From contig CANRKN010000013.1 in assembly GCA_947631215.1 (NCBI GenBank), positions 1-33,377 on the forward strand: a stretch of 33,377 nt of DNA. The letters run 5' to 3'. A program made the position numbers and the translations under genes. A model generated the notes under the pieces. It did not search any database. It saw nothing but the letters and a program-made list of their open reading frames with translations, and was not told the origin of the DNA. The DNA is from an uncultured Oscillospiraceae bacterium (GTDB lineage: Bacteria; Bacillota_A; Clostridia; Oscillospirales; Oscillospiraceae). Positions within the stretch are counted from its first letter, which is position 1, and each line of letters begins with the position of its first letter. This document shows positions 1 through 7,184 of the stretch, one piece after another.

Positions 1-1
1 A

Positions 2-127
2 AGCAAGCGTGCATTGACGAAGAACGGCTCTTTTCCGCGCGTTTGGAATAAGAAGTGGGGGCTGTATGTGCCGCAGTCGCTGCGGGAGCTTGTAGACAAA
101 GGAGTGGGGCCGGATGATGCAATTTGA
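2..127 (+). CDS. C-terminal end of probable AbiEi-like antitoxin (partial)
   Basis: An open frame enters from the left edge and stops at 125-127, giving about 41 residues ending in VGPDDAI. It has no start in the window. Its stop overlaps the first codons of the AbiEii toxin gene (ATG at 114), the usual translational coupling of AbiE-type antitoxin and toxin. The visible residues (basic, with the string VWNKKWGLYVPQSL) are too few to name a family from sequence alone, so the antitoxin call rests on position. Confidence 0.5.
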   Translation, partial: SKRALTKNGSFPRVWNKKWGLYVPQSLRELVDKGVGPDDAI

Positions 128-962
128 CCGTATGGCGCTGGGTAGAAAGGCAAAAGAACTTGGCTTTGTACGTGACACGTTTGAAAAGGTTTGCCGTCTT
201 GCGGATGTGCTGACCTTTATCGAGCAGGATGCGGTGCTCAAGAACTGCCTTGCCCTGAAAGGCGGGACGGCTATCAACCTGACCATCTTTGATCTGCCCC
301 GCCTGTCCGTAGATATAGACCTAGATTTCTCGGAAAACCTGGCCCGTGAGGCCATGTTGGAAAAGCGAAGGATCATTACCGCGCATATCGAGAAGTACAT
401 GGCGGCGAATGGATATTACCCCAGCAGGAGATCAAAAAGCTATCACGCGCTGGATTCCTTTGTCTACGAATATCAAAGCGCCGGGGGCGTGCGGGACAAT
501 TTGAAGATCGAGATCAACTATATGCTCCGATGCCATGTGCTGGAACCCGGGCGCAGAGCAGTCAATCTGCCATGGCAGGAACAGAAACTGACTGTTTTAA
601 GTGTGGAACCGATGGAGATCTTTGCGTCAAAGATCGTGGCACTCCTGAATCGGGCTGCGCCGCGGGACCTCTTCGACCTTTCCAACATGCTGCGCTTTGG
701 TCTGTTCGATGAAAGTGAGCAGAAGATGCTCCGTAAGTGTATAGTCTTTTACAGTGCCATCGGGTCTGAGGAAACTCCCACTGCCTTTACATATGACTCT
801 ATCGCCTCGATAACCCAAAACCAAATCAAAACCGACCTGTTACCCGTATTGCGGAACGGGACTTTCTTTGATGTGGCGGATGCACAGAAAGAATGTATTG
901 CTTATCTGGAGCAGTTGCTTGTGTTGAGTAAAGAAGAGAGGACCTTTCTGGATTCTTTCTGA
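114..962 (+). CDS. AbiEii/AbiGii-family nucleotidyltransferase toxin
   Basis: A 282-residue protein of the nucleotidyltransferase AbiEii toxin family, the toxin half of type IV AbiE systems that block growth on phage infection by modifying RNA. The nucleotidyltransferase signature is clear: KGGTAIN at residues 49-55, followed by SVDIDLDFS at 65-73 with the acidic metal ligands. The second family block, EIFASKIVALLNRAAPRDLFDL, is split here as EIFASKIVAL and RAAPRDLFDL (about residues 168-189). Length fits the family. AAAGGAG at 97-103 precedes the ATG at 114, with a second ATG at 117. It overlaps the partial upstream gene, supporting an antitoxin-toxin pair. It appears intact. Confidence 0.85.
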   Translation: MMQFDRMALGRKAKELGFVRDTFEKVCRLADVLTFIEQDAVLKNCLALKGGTAINLTIFDLPRLSVDIDLDFSENLAREAMLEKRRIITAHIEKYMAANGYYPSRRSKSYHALDSFVYEYQSAGGVRDNLKIEINYMLRCHVLEPGRRAVNLPWQEQKLTVLSVEPMEIFASKIVALLNRAAPRDLFDLSNMLRFGLFDESEQKMLRKCIVFYSAIGSEETPTAFTYDSIASITQNQIKTDLLPVLRNGTFFDVADAQKECIAYLEQLLVLSKEERTFLDSF

Positions 963-1274
963 GCAAAACAATATCGCCCCCAAGAGCTATTTACAGACGG
1001 TGACATTCTTACGCGTGTTGCAGAGCATCCTATGGCTATTTGGAAGTGCAGAGCCGGCAGGCAGATATAATGAAGGCAGAAACTGATTACTTAAATAAGT
1101 CCTTTGGCATGGATAGAACCGGTTTGCTTAGGGACTATCAGACTGGTGCAATTGATGAAGATAAGGACCATGCTGAAAAATGTGTAAACTTCCGCAGTGG
1201 GTGTAAAATAGAAGCACCACTAAGGAGCCTGCAAATAAAATGTCAAGGCCTACCCCACACTTCCCCCACACCAA
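963..1274 (+). other. Gene-poor decayed stretch
   Basis: No convincing gene is seen. A frame that reads on from 1040 gives a plausible-looking stretch (ADIMKAETDYLNKSFGMDRT) but has no good start or ribosome site, and it then runs through low-complexity Thr/Pro codons into the wrong frame of the next remnant. A different frame around 1005-1060 encodes a short string like LTRVAEHPMAIWKCR. The mixture of short protein-like pieces in changing frames suggests remnants of mobile-element cargo. Confidence 0.4.
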
Positions 1275-1520
1275 CGCCTCATAAAAAGCGGAACAGCGTC
1301 GGAGGACGACGTGTACTATTGGTCCAGCGGCAATACGGCGGAGGTGGATTTTGTCCTGCAGTGCGGGGCGGATATCGTCCCGATAGAGGTCAAATCGGAG
1401 AAAAATGTGAAGGCCCGGTCCCTGGCGGAGTACCGAAAGAAGTATGGGCCGCGCGTGTCCGTGAAGACCTCCATGAAAAGTGATGTGGGGGGAGAGGATG
1501 TCCTGGACATCCCCCTTTGA
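1275..1520 (+). pseudogene. C-terminal remnant of an AAA/DUF4143 ATPase
   Basis: The readable frame ends in about 80 residues containing VYYWSSGNTAEVDFVLQ and IVPIEVKSEKNVKARSL. This is the hallmark end of DUF4143 proteins, whose C-terminal part resembles a PD-(D/E)XK nuclease fold (EVDF then IPIEVK). The AAA ATPase half (Walker A and B) is missing upstream, so only the tail survives. The GTG at 1311 is merely the first possible start and has no ribosome site. It is unlike the DUF4143 protein at 30932, so it is not a partial duplicate of that gene. Confidence 0.7.
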
Positions 1521-1534
1521 AAAAGCAAATAGCC

Positions 1535-1592
1535 AAAACGCCCTCCGTTACGTGTAGAATGAAAGCACTACACGAAACGGAGGGCGTTTTTT
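1535..1592 (+). terminator. Large hairpin with T-tract ending at the recombinase start codon
   Basis: Arms 1539-1557 and 1568-1586 pair over 19 bp with one mismatch, around a 10-nt loop. The stem is extended by AAAA on the left (1535-1538) and TTTTTT (1587-1592) on the right, so it could terminate in either direction. The last T abuts the ATG of the recombinase at 1593, and the recombinase's only ribosome site (GGAGGG, 1579-1584) lies inside the right arm. It may be the terminator of the decayed upstream gene, a leader that limits recombinase synthesis, or both. Confidence 0.7.
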
Positions 1593-2432
1593 ATGCGCAA
1601 CATCACAGAGAGACAGATCGAGATGTTCACCCGGCATATGGAGGAGGAAGAGCGGGCGCCGGCCACGGTGAAGATGTATGTGCGGACCGTGGAGGAGCTC
1701 ATGGCCTGGCTGGCCGGGCGCGAGGTAACGAAGGAACTGGCCGTGGCCTGGAAGGAGCATCTGCTCACCCGTGGCTACACTCCTGCCACGGTGAATGTGA
1801 AGCTGGCGGCGGTGAACGCCTTTTTCAAGTTCTGCGGCTGGCAGGACTGCCGCGTCAAAGCCCTGCGGCTACAGCGGCGGGCATTCCGGGACCCAGAAAG
1901 GGAGCTGACCAAAGCTGAATATGAAAAGATGGTAACGGCAGCCATGGACAGTGGCCGGACCCGGCTTGCGCTGCTCATGGAGACCATCTGCGGCACGGGT
2001 ATCCGGGTGTCGGAGGTGCGGTACATAACGGTGGAGGCGGCCCAGATGGGGCGCGCGGAGATAGCACTGAAAGGGAAGATACGGACCATCATGCTGCCGG
2101 GGAAGCTGTGTCGGAAGCTCTTGAAGTATGCCAGAAAACAAAAAATCGCCTCCGGCGAGATATTTCTCACCAGAAGCGGAAAAAGCCTGAGCCGGCGGCA
2201 GATATGGTCAGAGATGAAAGCGGTGTGTAAGGCAGCCGGAGTGGAGCCATCCAAGGTGTTTCCCCACAACCTGCGGCATCTGTTCGCCACCACATTCTAC
2301 CGTGCCTGCCATGATATTGTAAAGCTGGCGGATGTGCTGGGACATTCCAGCATCAACACGACGAGGATCTACCTCATCACCACCGGCGCGGAGCATGCAC
2401 GAACGCTGGAGCGGCTGGGGCTGGTCAGTTAG
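1593..2432 (+). CDS. Tyrosine recombinase, likely the DNA invertase of the adjacent switch
   Basis: A 279-residue tyrosine-family site-specific recombinase (XerC/D-like integrase). Residues about 5-90 form the SAM-like core-binding domain; 105-279 form the catalytic domain. All catalytic residues are present: Arg138 (GTGIRVSEV), Lys160 or Lys162, His225-x-x-Arg228 (FPHNLRH), His251 (GHSSINTT) and the nucleophile Tyr260. The stop lies 11 bp from the left arm of a 22-bp inverted repeat, the arrangement expected for a recombinase that inverts the neighbouring segment. Its ribosome site (GGAGGG, 8 bases before ATG) lies within a hairpin. In the present orientation the switch promoter would transcribe its antisense strand. 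Inversion as its job is inferred from position. Confidence 0.9.
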   Translation: MRNITERQIEMFTRHMEEEERAPATVKMYVRTVEELMAWLAGREVTKELAVAWKEHLLTRGYTPATVNVKLAAVNAFFKFCGWQDCRVKALRLQRRAFRDPERELTKAEYEKMVTAAMDSGRTRLALLMETICGTGIRVSEVRYITVEAAQMGRAEIALKGKIRTIMLPGKLCRKLLKYARKQKIASGEIFLTRSGKSLSRRQIWSEMKAVCKAAGVEPSKVFPHNLRHLFATTFYRACHDIVKLADVLGHSSINTTRIYLITTGAEHARTLERLGLVS

Positions 2433-2443
2433 CGGCGTATCAA

Positions 2444-2465
2444 CAAAATTGAACTTAAGCGATAG
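2444..2465 (+). repeat. Left inverted repeat of invertible segment (IRL)
   Basis: A 22-bp arm (key part GAACTTAAGCGATAG) is perfectly repeated in reverse complement at 2744-2765. After one mismatch, four more matching bases (CGTT) extend it to 2470. A degenerate second copy in direct orientation, AACTTATACGATAAG, follows at about 2471-2485 and could be a further recombinase contact. Confidence 0.9.
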
Positions 2466-2506
2466 GCGTTAAACTTATACGATAAGATGCCGCCATAATT
2501 AAAGGA

Positions 2507-2535
2507 ATTTTACCACACTCCTACTTAATAATCAA
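2507..2535 (-). promoter_or_regulatory. Sigma-A promoter inside the invertible segment
   Basis: On the minus strand TTGATT (2535-2530) is followed after exactly 17 bases by TAAAAT (2512-2507), with TG one base before it, giving an extended -10. Transcription would start near 2500 and run left through IRL into the antisense strand of the recombinase. It is the best promoter match in the segment; no comparable rightward promoter was found. Confidence 0.75.
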
Positions 2536-2599
2536 GAGGCAGGCTCTGTTTAGTGCGGTAAAAAATCATCCAAATCAAGCAATTCTGACATACACATTA

Positions 2600-2637
2600 A
2601 GGCCGTTGAAACGATGCACTTCAACGGCCTGCTTTTC
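2600..2637 (+). terminator. Intrinsic terminator inside invertible segment (first)
   Basis: Perfect 11-bp arms AGGCCGTTGAA (2600-2610) and its complement (2620-2630) around a 9-nt loop, followed by GCTTTTCT. The T-rich side is on the right, so it acts on rightward transcripts such as read-through from the recombinase gene. Confidence 0.75.
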
Positions 2638-2659
2638 TATGCCCATGACGTTTCTTTTG

Positions 2660-2700
2660 CCCATCCTGTTTGGTCCGCATGCAGGATGGGTGTTTCATTT
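2660..2700 (+). terminator. Intrinsic terminator inside invertible segment (second)
   Basis: Perfect 9-bp arms CCCATCCTG (2660-2668) and CAGGATGGG (2682-2690) around a 13-nt loop, followed by TGTTTCATTTT. Tandem with the previous hairpin and facing the same way, it reinforces the block on rightward transcription in this orientation. Confidence 0.6.
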
Positions 2701-2743
2701 TGGAGAGCTCACATCTTCGTCATGGGGAACGATAGTAAAACGT

Positions 2744-2765
2744 CTATCGCTTAAGTTCAATTTTG
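2744..2765 (-). repeat. Right inverted repeat of invertible segment (IRR)
   Basis: Exact reverse complement of 2444-2465, with AACG at 2739-2742 extending the match after one mismatch. Just inside it, CGATAG (2730-2735) and CTATCG (2744-2749) form an inverted pair with an 8-bp gap, the geometry of a tyrosine-recombinase core site with its crossover spacer. Confidence 0.9.
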
Positions 2766-2804
2766 ACCTATCCTTCCGCCGGCGAAGAAAGGAGACCCGA
2801 GAAG

Positions 2805-4175
2805 ATGTGGACTGTGGGCGCGGATATCACCCGGGAGGAGTATCTGCATCTTCTGAACACGGCGAAATTGCTGGACCGGGAACAGGCTTACCTGCTGGTG
2901 AAGGTGATGGCTACGACCGGCGTGTCCGTAATGGGTCTGCCGAGGCTGACAGTGGAAGCTGTCCGGGCGGGTAAGCTGAAAGTAGAACATGAGACCGTGC
3001 CGCTGGCAGCCGGCCTGCGGGACGAGCTCACAGCCTATGCGGATTGGAAGGGCATCCGAACAGGGCCGGTGTTTGCCACGAGCAATGGGCGGCCTTACAA
3101 CGCGACACAGGTATCCAGATTCCTGTATGACCTGTGCCGTTCAGCGGGGCTGGATGAGGAAAAATGCCGCCCCAGCGCGCTGCGGAAGCTGTACCGGGCC
3201 ACAAAGGCGGAGGCGGAGACCCGGGCCGCCGGTATGGTGGAACAGATCATGAACGGGCAGGCGGATGACGAGCGTCTCCCTGTTTTTCAAAAGTTTCATG
3301 AAAAACCACTTCCGGCGCAGAAAACTGCCGGAACGGAAGTTAAGACGGAAGAGAGCGGCGTTTCCTGGCCCGCGTCCGATGGGCCCGGCGTCCTGATGAC
3401 TCACGAGGACATCGAGGGGTATATGACCGTTCTGCGTGCCAAAGGGCGCATGGCGGCTGATCAGCAGTACAGGGCCATTTTGAAACAGCTCTACGAAGAC
3501 TTGCCGGCGGATAAGCATATCCGCAAGGGGACATTGGTCCGGTGGGTCGAATTGCTGAGGGAAAAGGGCTATTACCCCAACACGATCAACAGCTATGCCA
3601 TCGTGGCAAATGGGTTTCTGGACTATATCGGACACCGGGAGTATCAGCTTTCCGACCTGCCAAAGCAGGAAAAAAATCCTCAGCCGGAGCTGACCCGGAA
3701 TGAGTACCTGCAGCTGCTGCAGGCGGCAAAGCGTCTGGACCGGGAGCGGGAGTATCTGCTGGTGAAGCTGTTTGCTTCCTGTGACCTGCCGGTACAGCAA
3801 TTGAAAAAGGTGACAGTGGAGGCGGCAAAAGCCGGGTGCCTGACGGTCGAGTCCAGTGGCAAGCGCACCATGCTACATTTGCCCGCCGGCCTGTGCCAGG
3901 AGCTTTTGGCGTATGCGGAGCGGAAGGGGATCGGTGTCGGTCCCATCTTTGTGTCGAACCGGGACAGAGCCATGTGCCGTACCAACGTTGTGAAGTCCAT
4001 CACGAGGCTGAGCGACGAGGCAGGCGTGCCCGGCGAGAAGTGCAATCCCCAATGCCTGCGGCGGCTATATAAGACCACGAAGGCGGCCATAGAGGCGAAC
4101 TTCGCGGTCTTGGTGGAACAGGCGATGGACAAGCAGGCGGAGCAGGAACAGCTCATAGCGGGCTGGGAGGTTTAA
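2805..4175 (+). CDS. Degenerate tandem tyrosine-recombinase-like protein (catalytically dead)
   Basis: A 456-residue protein built from recombinase parts. Residues about 8-150 are one degenerate catalytic domain, 198-282 a core-binding-like domain (THEDIEGYMTVLRAKG to NGFLDYIG), and 296-450 a second degenerate catalytic domain. Catalytic residues are gone: the first Arg motif reads TTGVSVMGL (38-45) or SCDLPVQQL (325-333), and the HxxR motif reads SALRK (124-128) or PQCLRR (415-420) with no His and no C-terminal Tyr. Resemblance to the upstream recombinase persists in TVEA, the LP..L..EL..YA helix and AGV/AGL. The start is ATG 2805, 10 bases after GAAAGGAG (2787-2794). It is the first gene after the switch. 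A DNA-binding or switch-regulating role is inference. Confidence 0.75.
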   Translation: MWTVGADITREEYLHLLNTAKLLDREQAYLLVKVMATTGVSVMGLPRLTVEAVRAGKLKVEHETVPLAAGLRDELTAYADWKGIRTGPVFATSNGRPYNATQVSRFLYDLCRSAGLDEEKCRPSALRKLYRATKAEAETRAAGMVEQIMNGQADDERLPVFQKFHEKPLPAQKTAGTEVKTEESGVSWPASDGPGVLMTHEDIEGYMTVLRAKGRMAADQQYRAILKQLYEDLPADKHIRKGTLVRWVELLREKGYYPNTINSYAIVANGFLDYIGHREYQLSDLPKQEKNPQPELTRNEYLQLLQAAKRLDREREYLLVKLFASCDLPVQQLKKVTVEAAKAGCLTVESSGKRTMLHLPAGLCQELLAYAERKGIGVGPIFVSNRDRAMCRTNVVKSITRLSDEAGVPGEKCNPQCLRRLYKTTKAAIEANFAVLVEQAMDKQAEQEQLIAGWEV

Positions 4176-4177
4176 AG

Positions 4178-4741
4178 ATGCAGGAGATACCACGCAGTCA
4201 AAACCAAATACGGCGGCGCCCTATCATAAAGAATTCGCAGGACCCTGTCGTCCTGCAGGAGCCGAAGCAGGGTGAACTCACGCGGGACCAGTATCTGGAG
4301 CTTTTGAAGACAGCGCAGAAAATGCGCAAGGTGCTGGCCTATCTCGCTATGCGAGCGATAGTCTCCACGGGCATCCAGCAACAGGAGCTTTTGGCGCTGA
4401 CGGTGGAGGAGGTAAAGACCGGGGAGATCCGGACGGCGGATAGGACCGTTCGTCTGCCGGACAGCCTGCGGGAGGAGCTTTTGGCCTATGCCCGGCGCAA
4501 TGGCGTCTCCGGCGGAGCGATTTTTGTCAACAAGACCGGTGCGCCCACAAGCGTGATAACGGTCCGGGACCAGATCAGGGATGTGAGCAGGGCCGCGGGG
4601 GTTGATGACGACACGACCTGCGTACGGGCGCTGCAGAACCTGTACAAGACCACCCGAGCCGAGCTGATGGCCCAGGTGACAGAAAAACTCATGATGGAGC
4701 AGCTGGACGCAGAGCAGCGAGAGCATGGGTGGGAGAACTGA
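4178..4741 (+). CDS. Second degenerate recombinase-like protein
   Basis: A 187-residue protein consisting of a 30-residue basic leader and a single degenerate recombinase catalytic domain (about 33-175). ELTRDQYLELLKTA, TVEEVKTGEI and LPDSLREELLAYA align with the repeats of the preceding protein. The catalytic Arg is replaced (STGIQQQEL, 63-71), the HxxR motif reads RALQN (150-154) and there is no nucleophilic Tyr after it. GGGAGG (4165-4170) lies 7 bases before ATG, and only two bases separate it from the previous stop. It is followed after 21 bases by rmlA. It could bind DNA or pair with the other recombinase-like proteins, but no function is demonstrated. Confidence 0.7.
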   Translation: MQEIPRSQNQIRRRPIIKNSQDPVVLQEPKQGELTRDQYLELLKTAQKMRKVLAYLAMRAIVSTGIQQQELLALTVEEVKTGEIRTADRTVRLPDSLREELLAYARRNGVSGGAIFVNKTGAPTSVITVRDQIRDVSRAAGVDDDTTCVRALQNLYKTTRAELMAQVTEKLMMEQLDAEQREHGWEN

Positions 4742-4762
4742 AGAGAAAGAGACGGAGAGAGC

Positions 4763-5641
4763 ATGAAGGGGATCATCCTGGCGGGGGGCAGCGGGACGCG
4801 GCTGTACCCGCTGACACTGGTGACCAGCAAACAGCTGCTGCCGGTCTATGACAAGCCCATGGTGTATTACCCACTGTCCACGCTGATGCTGGCGGGGATA
4901 CGGGACGTGCTCATCATCTCCACGCCCGGCGATCTGCCGAATTTTGAACGGCTGCTGGGAGACGGCGAGCAGTTCGGTATGCGGCTTTCCTATATGGTAC
5001 AGCCCACGCCGGGGGGCCTCGCCCAGGCGTTCGTGCTGGGGCGGGAGTTCATCGCCGGGGACCGGTGCGCCATGATATTGGGCGATAACATCTTTTACGG
5101 CGCTGGTCTGACGGGCCTCCTGCGGAAGGCAACGAAGACCGACAGCGGAGCCACAGTGTTCGGTTATTACGTGGACGATCCGGAGCGGTTCGGCGTGGTG
5201 GAATTTGATGAGCGGGGAAAGGCGGTATCCATCGAGGAGAAGCCGGAAAAGCCAAAATCCAACTACGCGGTGACAGGGCTCTATTTTTATGATGAGCGGG
5301 CTTGCGACCGGGCCGCGGGACTGCAGCCCTCCGCCCGGGGCGAGCTGGAGATCACGGATCTGAACCGGATGTATCTGGAGGAAGGCTCACTGAATGTTAT
5401 CACCCTGGGCAGGGGGTATGCCTGGCTGGATGCGGGGACGGTGGAGTCCCTGGCAGAGGCAACAGAATTCGTGCGGGTGATCGAATCCCGGGAGGGCGTG
5501 CAGATCGCGGCGCCGGAAGAGATCGCGTACCAGAACGGATGGATAAGCCGGGAGGCGCTGGAAAAAGCGGCGGCCTTCTATGGGAAGTCCCACTATGGCC
5601 GGCATCTTCAAAACGTGGCCGCGGGCAGATACATACATTGA
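4763..5641 (+). CDS. rfbA: Glucose-1-phosphate thymidylyltransferase (RmlA)
   Basis: A 292-residue nucleotidyltransferase making dTDP-glucose from dTTP and glucose-1-phosphate, the first step of dTDP-L-rhamnose synthesis in the cytoplasm. The nucleotide-binding signature [11 protein letters not shown] is at residues 8-18. [28 protein letters not shown] and [20 protein letters not shown] follow in the family order. Length matches RmlA enzymes. It is the first biosynthetic gene after the recombinase-like genes, with rmlC 10 bases further on. Confidence 0.97.
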   Translation: MKGIILAGGSGTRLYPLTLVTSKQLLPVYDKPMVYYPLSTLMLAGIRDVLIISTPGDLPNFERLLGDGEQFGMRLSYMVQPTPGGLAQAFVLGREFIAGDRCAMILGDNIFYGAGLTGLLRKATKTDSGATVFGYYVDDPERFGVVEFDERGKAVSIEEKPEKPKSNYAVTGLYFYDERACDRAAGLQPSARGELEITDLNRMYLEEGSLNVITLGRGYAWLDAGTVESLAEATEFVRVIESREGVQIAAPEEIAYQNGWISREALEKAAAFYGKSHYGRHLQNVAAGRYIH

Positions 5642-5651
5642 GGGGAGCGCC

Positions 5652-6206
5652 ATGAGATTTATAGAAACGGCTCTGGAGGGCGTGTATATCGTGGAGCCGA
5701 AGGTGTTCGGGGATAACCGGGGGTTTTTCATGGAGAGCTGGTCGGAGAGGGACTTTGAAAAAGCCGGGCTCCATTATACCTTCGTGCAGGATAATCACTC
5801 CTCTTCCACGGTGAAGGGCACCCTGCGGGGCATCCACTTCCAGCGGGGAGACAAGGCCCAGGCCAAGCTGGTACGGTGCGTCCGAGGCGCGGTGCTGGAC
5901 GTGGCGGTGGACCTGCGGCCCGGCAGTCCTACCTATAAGAAATGGGTGGCGGTGGAGCTGAGCGAGGTCAACAAACGTCAGTTTCTGATCCCCCGCGGCT
6001 TCGGCCATGGGTTTCTCACGCTGACGGATGACGTGGAGTTCCTCTATAAAGCGGACAACCCCTACGCCCCGGAAGCGGACGGGGGGATACGCTGGAACGA
6101 CCCGGACATCGGGGTGGAGTGGGGGATAGAGGCCCCCATTCTCTCCGAGAAGGACAAGAAGTCGCCGTTTTTAAAGGACGCGGTGACAGGCTTCGAGACG
6201 TGGTAA
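5652..6206 (+). CDS. rfbC: dTDP-4-dehydrorhamnose 3,5-epimerase (RmlC)
   Basis: A 184-residue cupin epimerase that inverts C3 and C5 of dTDP-4-keto-6-deoxyglucose. The catalytic His62 lies in TLRGIHFQ and Tyr132 in EFLYKADNPY; FLIPRGFGHGF is the conserved barrel block. The frame is open to 5580, but the true start is ATG 5652, which follows GAGGGGAG and gives the usual family length. It sits between rmlA and a glycosyltransferase whose probable GTG start overlaps its end. Confidence 0.96.
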   Translation: MRFIETALEGVYIVEPKVFGDNRGFFMESWSERDFEKAGLHYTFVQDNHSSSTVKGTLRGIHFQRGDKAQAKLVRCVRGAVLDVAVDLRPGSPTYKKWVAVELSEVNKRQFLIPRGFGHGFLTLTDDVEFLYKADNPYAPEADGGIRWNDPDIGVEWGIEAPILSEKDKKSPFLKDAVTGFETW

Positions 6207-7165
6207 AAAGCAGGGACAAGCCCTGTATCGCCATCCTGATGGCGGTATACGAGCCACGGCTGGACTGGCTGGAGGAGCAGCTCGATTCCCTGGAGGCGCA
6301 GACCTATCCAAACCTGCGGCTGTACATCCGGGACGACTGCTCACCAACGGTACCGTTAGAGCAGATAGAGGTGCTGGTGAAGGAACATATCCGCTCTTTC
6401 CCCTATGAGCTGCGCCGGAATGAGAAGAATCTGGGCTCTAACGGGACCTTTGAGCGGCTGACCCGAGAGGCGGAGGGGACATACTTCGCCTACTGCGACC
6501 AGGACGACATATGGCTGCCGGAGAAGCTGGCCGTGCTGGAGGAGGCCATAGAGGCACAACACGTGGAACTGGTGTGCTCGGACATGTTCATCATAGATGG
6601 GGAGGGGCGTCAGACGGCGGACAGCATCACGAAGATACGGCGGCACCACGTGTTCCGCTCCGGGGAGGGACTGGCGAAGGATCTTCTCATAAGCAACTTT
6701 GTCACCGGCTGCACCATGCTCATCCGGGCGGAGACGGCGAAGAGTGCCATGCCCTTTTGTCCCTATATGGTCCACGACCACTACCTGGCGCTGTACGCGG
6801 CCACAAGGGGAAAGATCGTCACCCTGTCGAACAGGCTGGTACGCTACCGCATCCACGGTGGGAACCAAACTGGCCTCATGGCGGGGGTGGAGGATAAGGA
6901 AAGTTACGGAAGGGTACGCATCGACGCTGTGCTTGACAGGCTCCTTTGGCTACAGGAGCATTATCCCGAGCTACCGGACATAGACGAGGCTATAGCGTGG
7001 GCGCGGGCGAGAAAGAGCAGTTGGGCCCATCAGGGGGGCAAACGGACCGTGTGGAAGTACCGGTGGTTCAGCCAGTTGCCGTCGTTATTTGAGGTGTTTG
7101 CCGGATGGATGCCAGAGCCGGTGTTCGGGTTGTTGTTGCGGGCGGCGAAAAGGAACCTGCTATAA
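6200..7165 (+). CDS. GT2 glycosyltransferase, probable rhamnosyltransferase
   Basis: A GT-A-fold family 2 glycosyltransferase of about 322 residues. IAILMAVYEPRLDWLEEQ begins the fold, LYIRDDCSP carries the nucleotide-binding Asp residues, and YCDQDDIWLPEKL (about 98-110) carries the DXD-type metal site. This layout resembles RgpB-like alpha-rhamnosyltransferases, and it sits between rmlC and rmlD, so dTDP-rhamnose is the likely donor. The start is uncertain: GTG 6200 overlaps the rmlC stop and keeps the first beta strand, whereas ATG 6239 would remove it. No membrane segment is obvious. Confidence 0.85.
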   Translation: MVKSRDKPCIAILMAVYEPRLDWLEEQLDSLEAQTYPNLRLYIRDDCSPTVPLEQIEVLVKEHIRSFPYELRRNEKNLGSNGTFERLTREAEGTYFAYCDQDDIWLPEKLAVLEEAIEAQHVELVCSDMFIIDGEGRQTADSITKIRRHHVFRSGEGLAKDLLISNFVTGCTMLIRAETAKSAMPFCPYMVHDHYLALYAATRGKIVTLSNRLVRYRIHGGNQTGLMAGVEDKESYGRVRIDAVLDRLLWLQEHYPELPDIDEAIAWARARKSSWAHQGGKRTVWKYRWFSQLPSLFEVFAGWMPEPVFGLLLRAAKRNLL

Positions 7166-7184
7166 GGGGGTCGGAGGTGAGCGG

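Larger units (their letters stand above)
2444..2765. mobile_element. Predicted invertible promoter segment (phase switch)
   Basis: A 322-bp segment bounded by 22-bp perfect inverted repeats lies between a complete tyrosine recombinase gene and the first gene of the polysaccharide series. It contains no gene. It carries one good leftward promoter (2507-2535) and two rightward terminators (2600-2637, 2660-2700). As drawn, rightward read-through is blocked and the promoter fires away from the operon (OFF). After inversion the -35/-10 would fall near 2674-2702 reading right, about 95 bases before the ribosome site and ATG at 2805 (ON). The repeats and promoter are seen; inversion itself is inferred. 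Confidence 0.8.

Noticed and set aside
1180..1250. Sequence reminiscent of an insertion-sequence end before the DUF4143 remnant
   Set aside because: No matching opposite end, target duplication or transposase is visible.
1040..1483. 147-residue open frame across the decayed stretch
   Set aside because: It has a TTG start without ribosome site, low-complexity Thr/Pro codons, and overlaps the DUF4143 remnant in the wrong frame.
1555..1560. TAGAAT as a promoter -10 for the recombinase
   Set aside because: No -35 at 16-18 bases; kept only as a side remark.
2763..2804. TTG start 14 codons upstream of the first degenerate recombinase gene
   Set aside because: It lies in the inverted repeat and has no ribosome site; ATG 2805 has GAAAGGAG at good distance.
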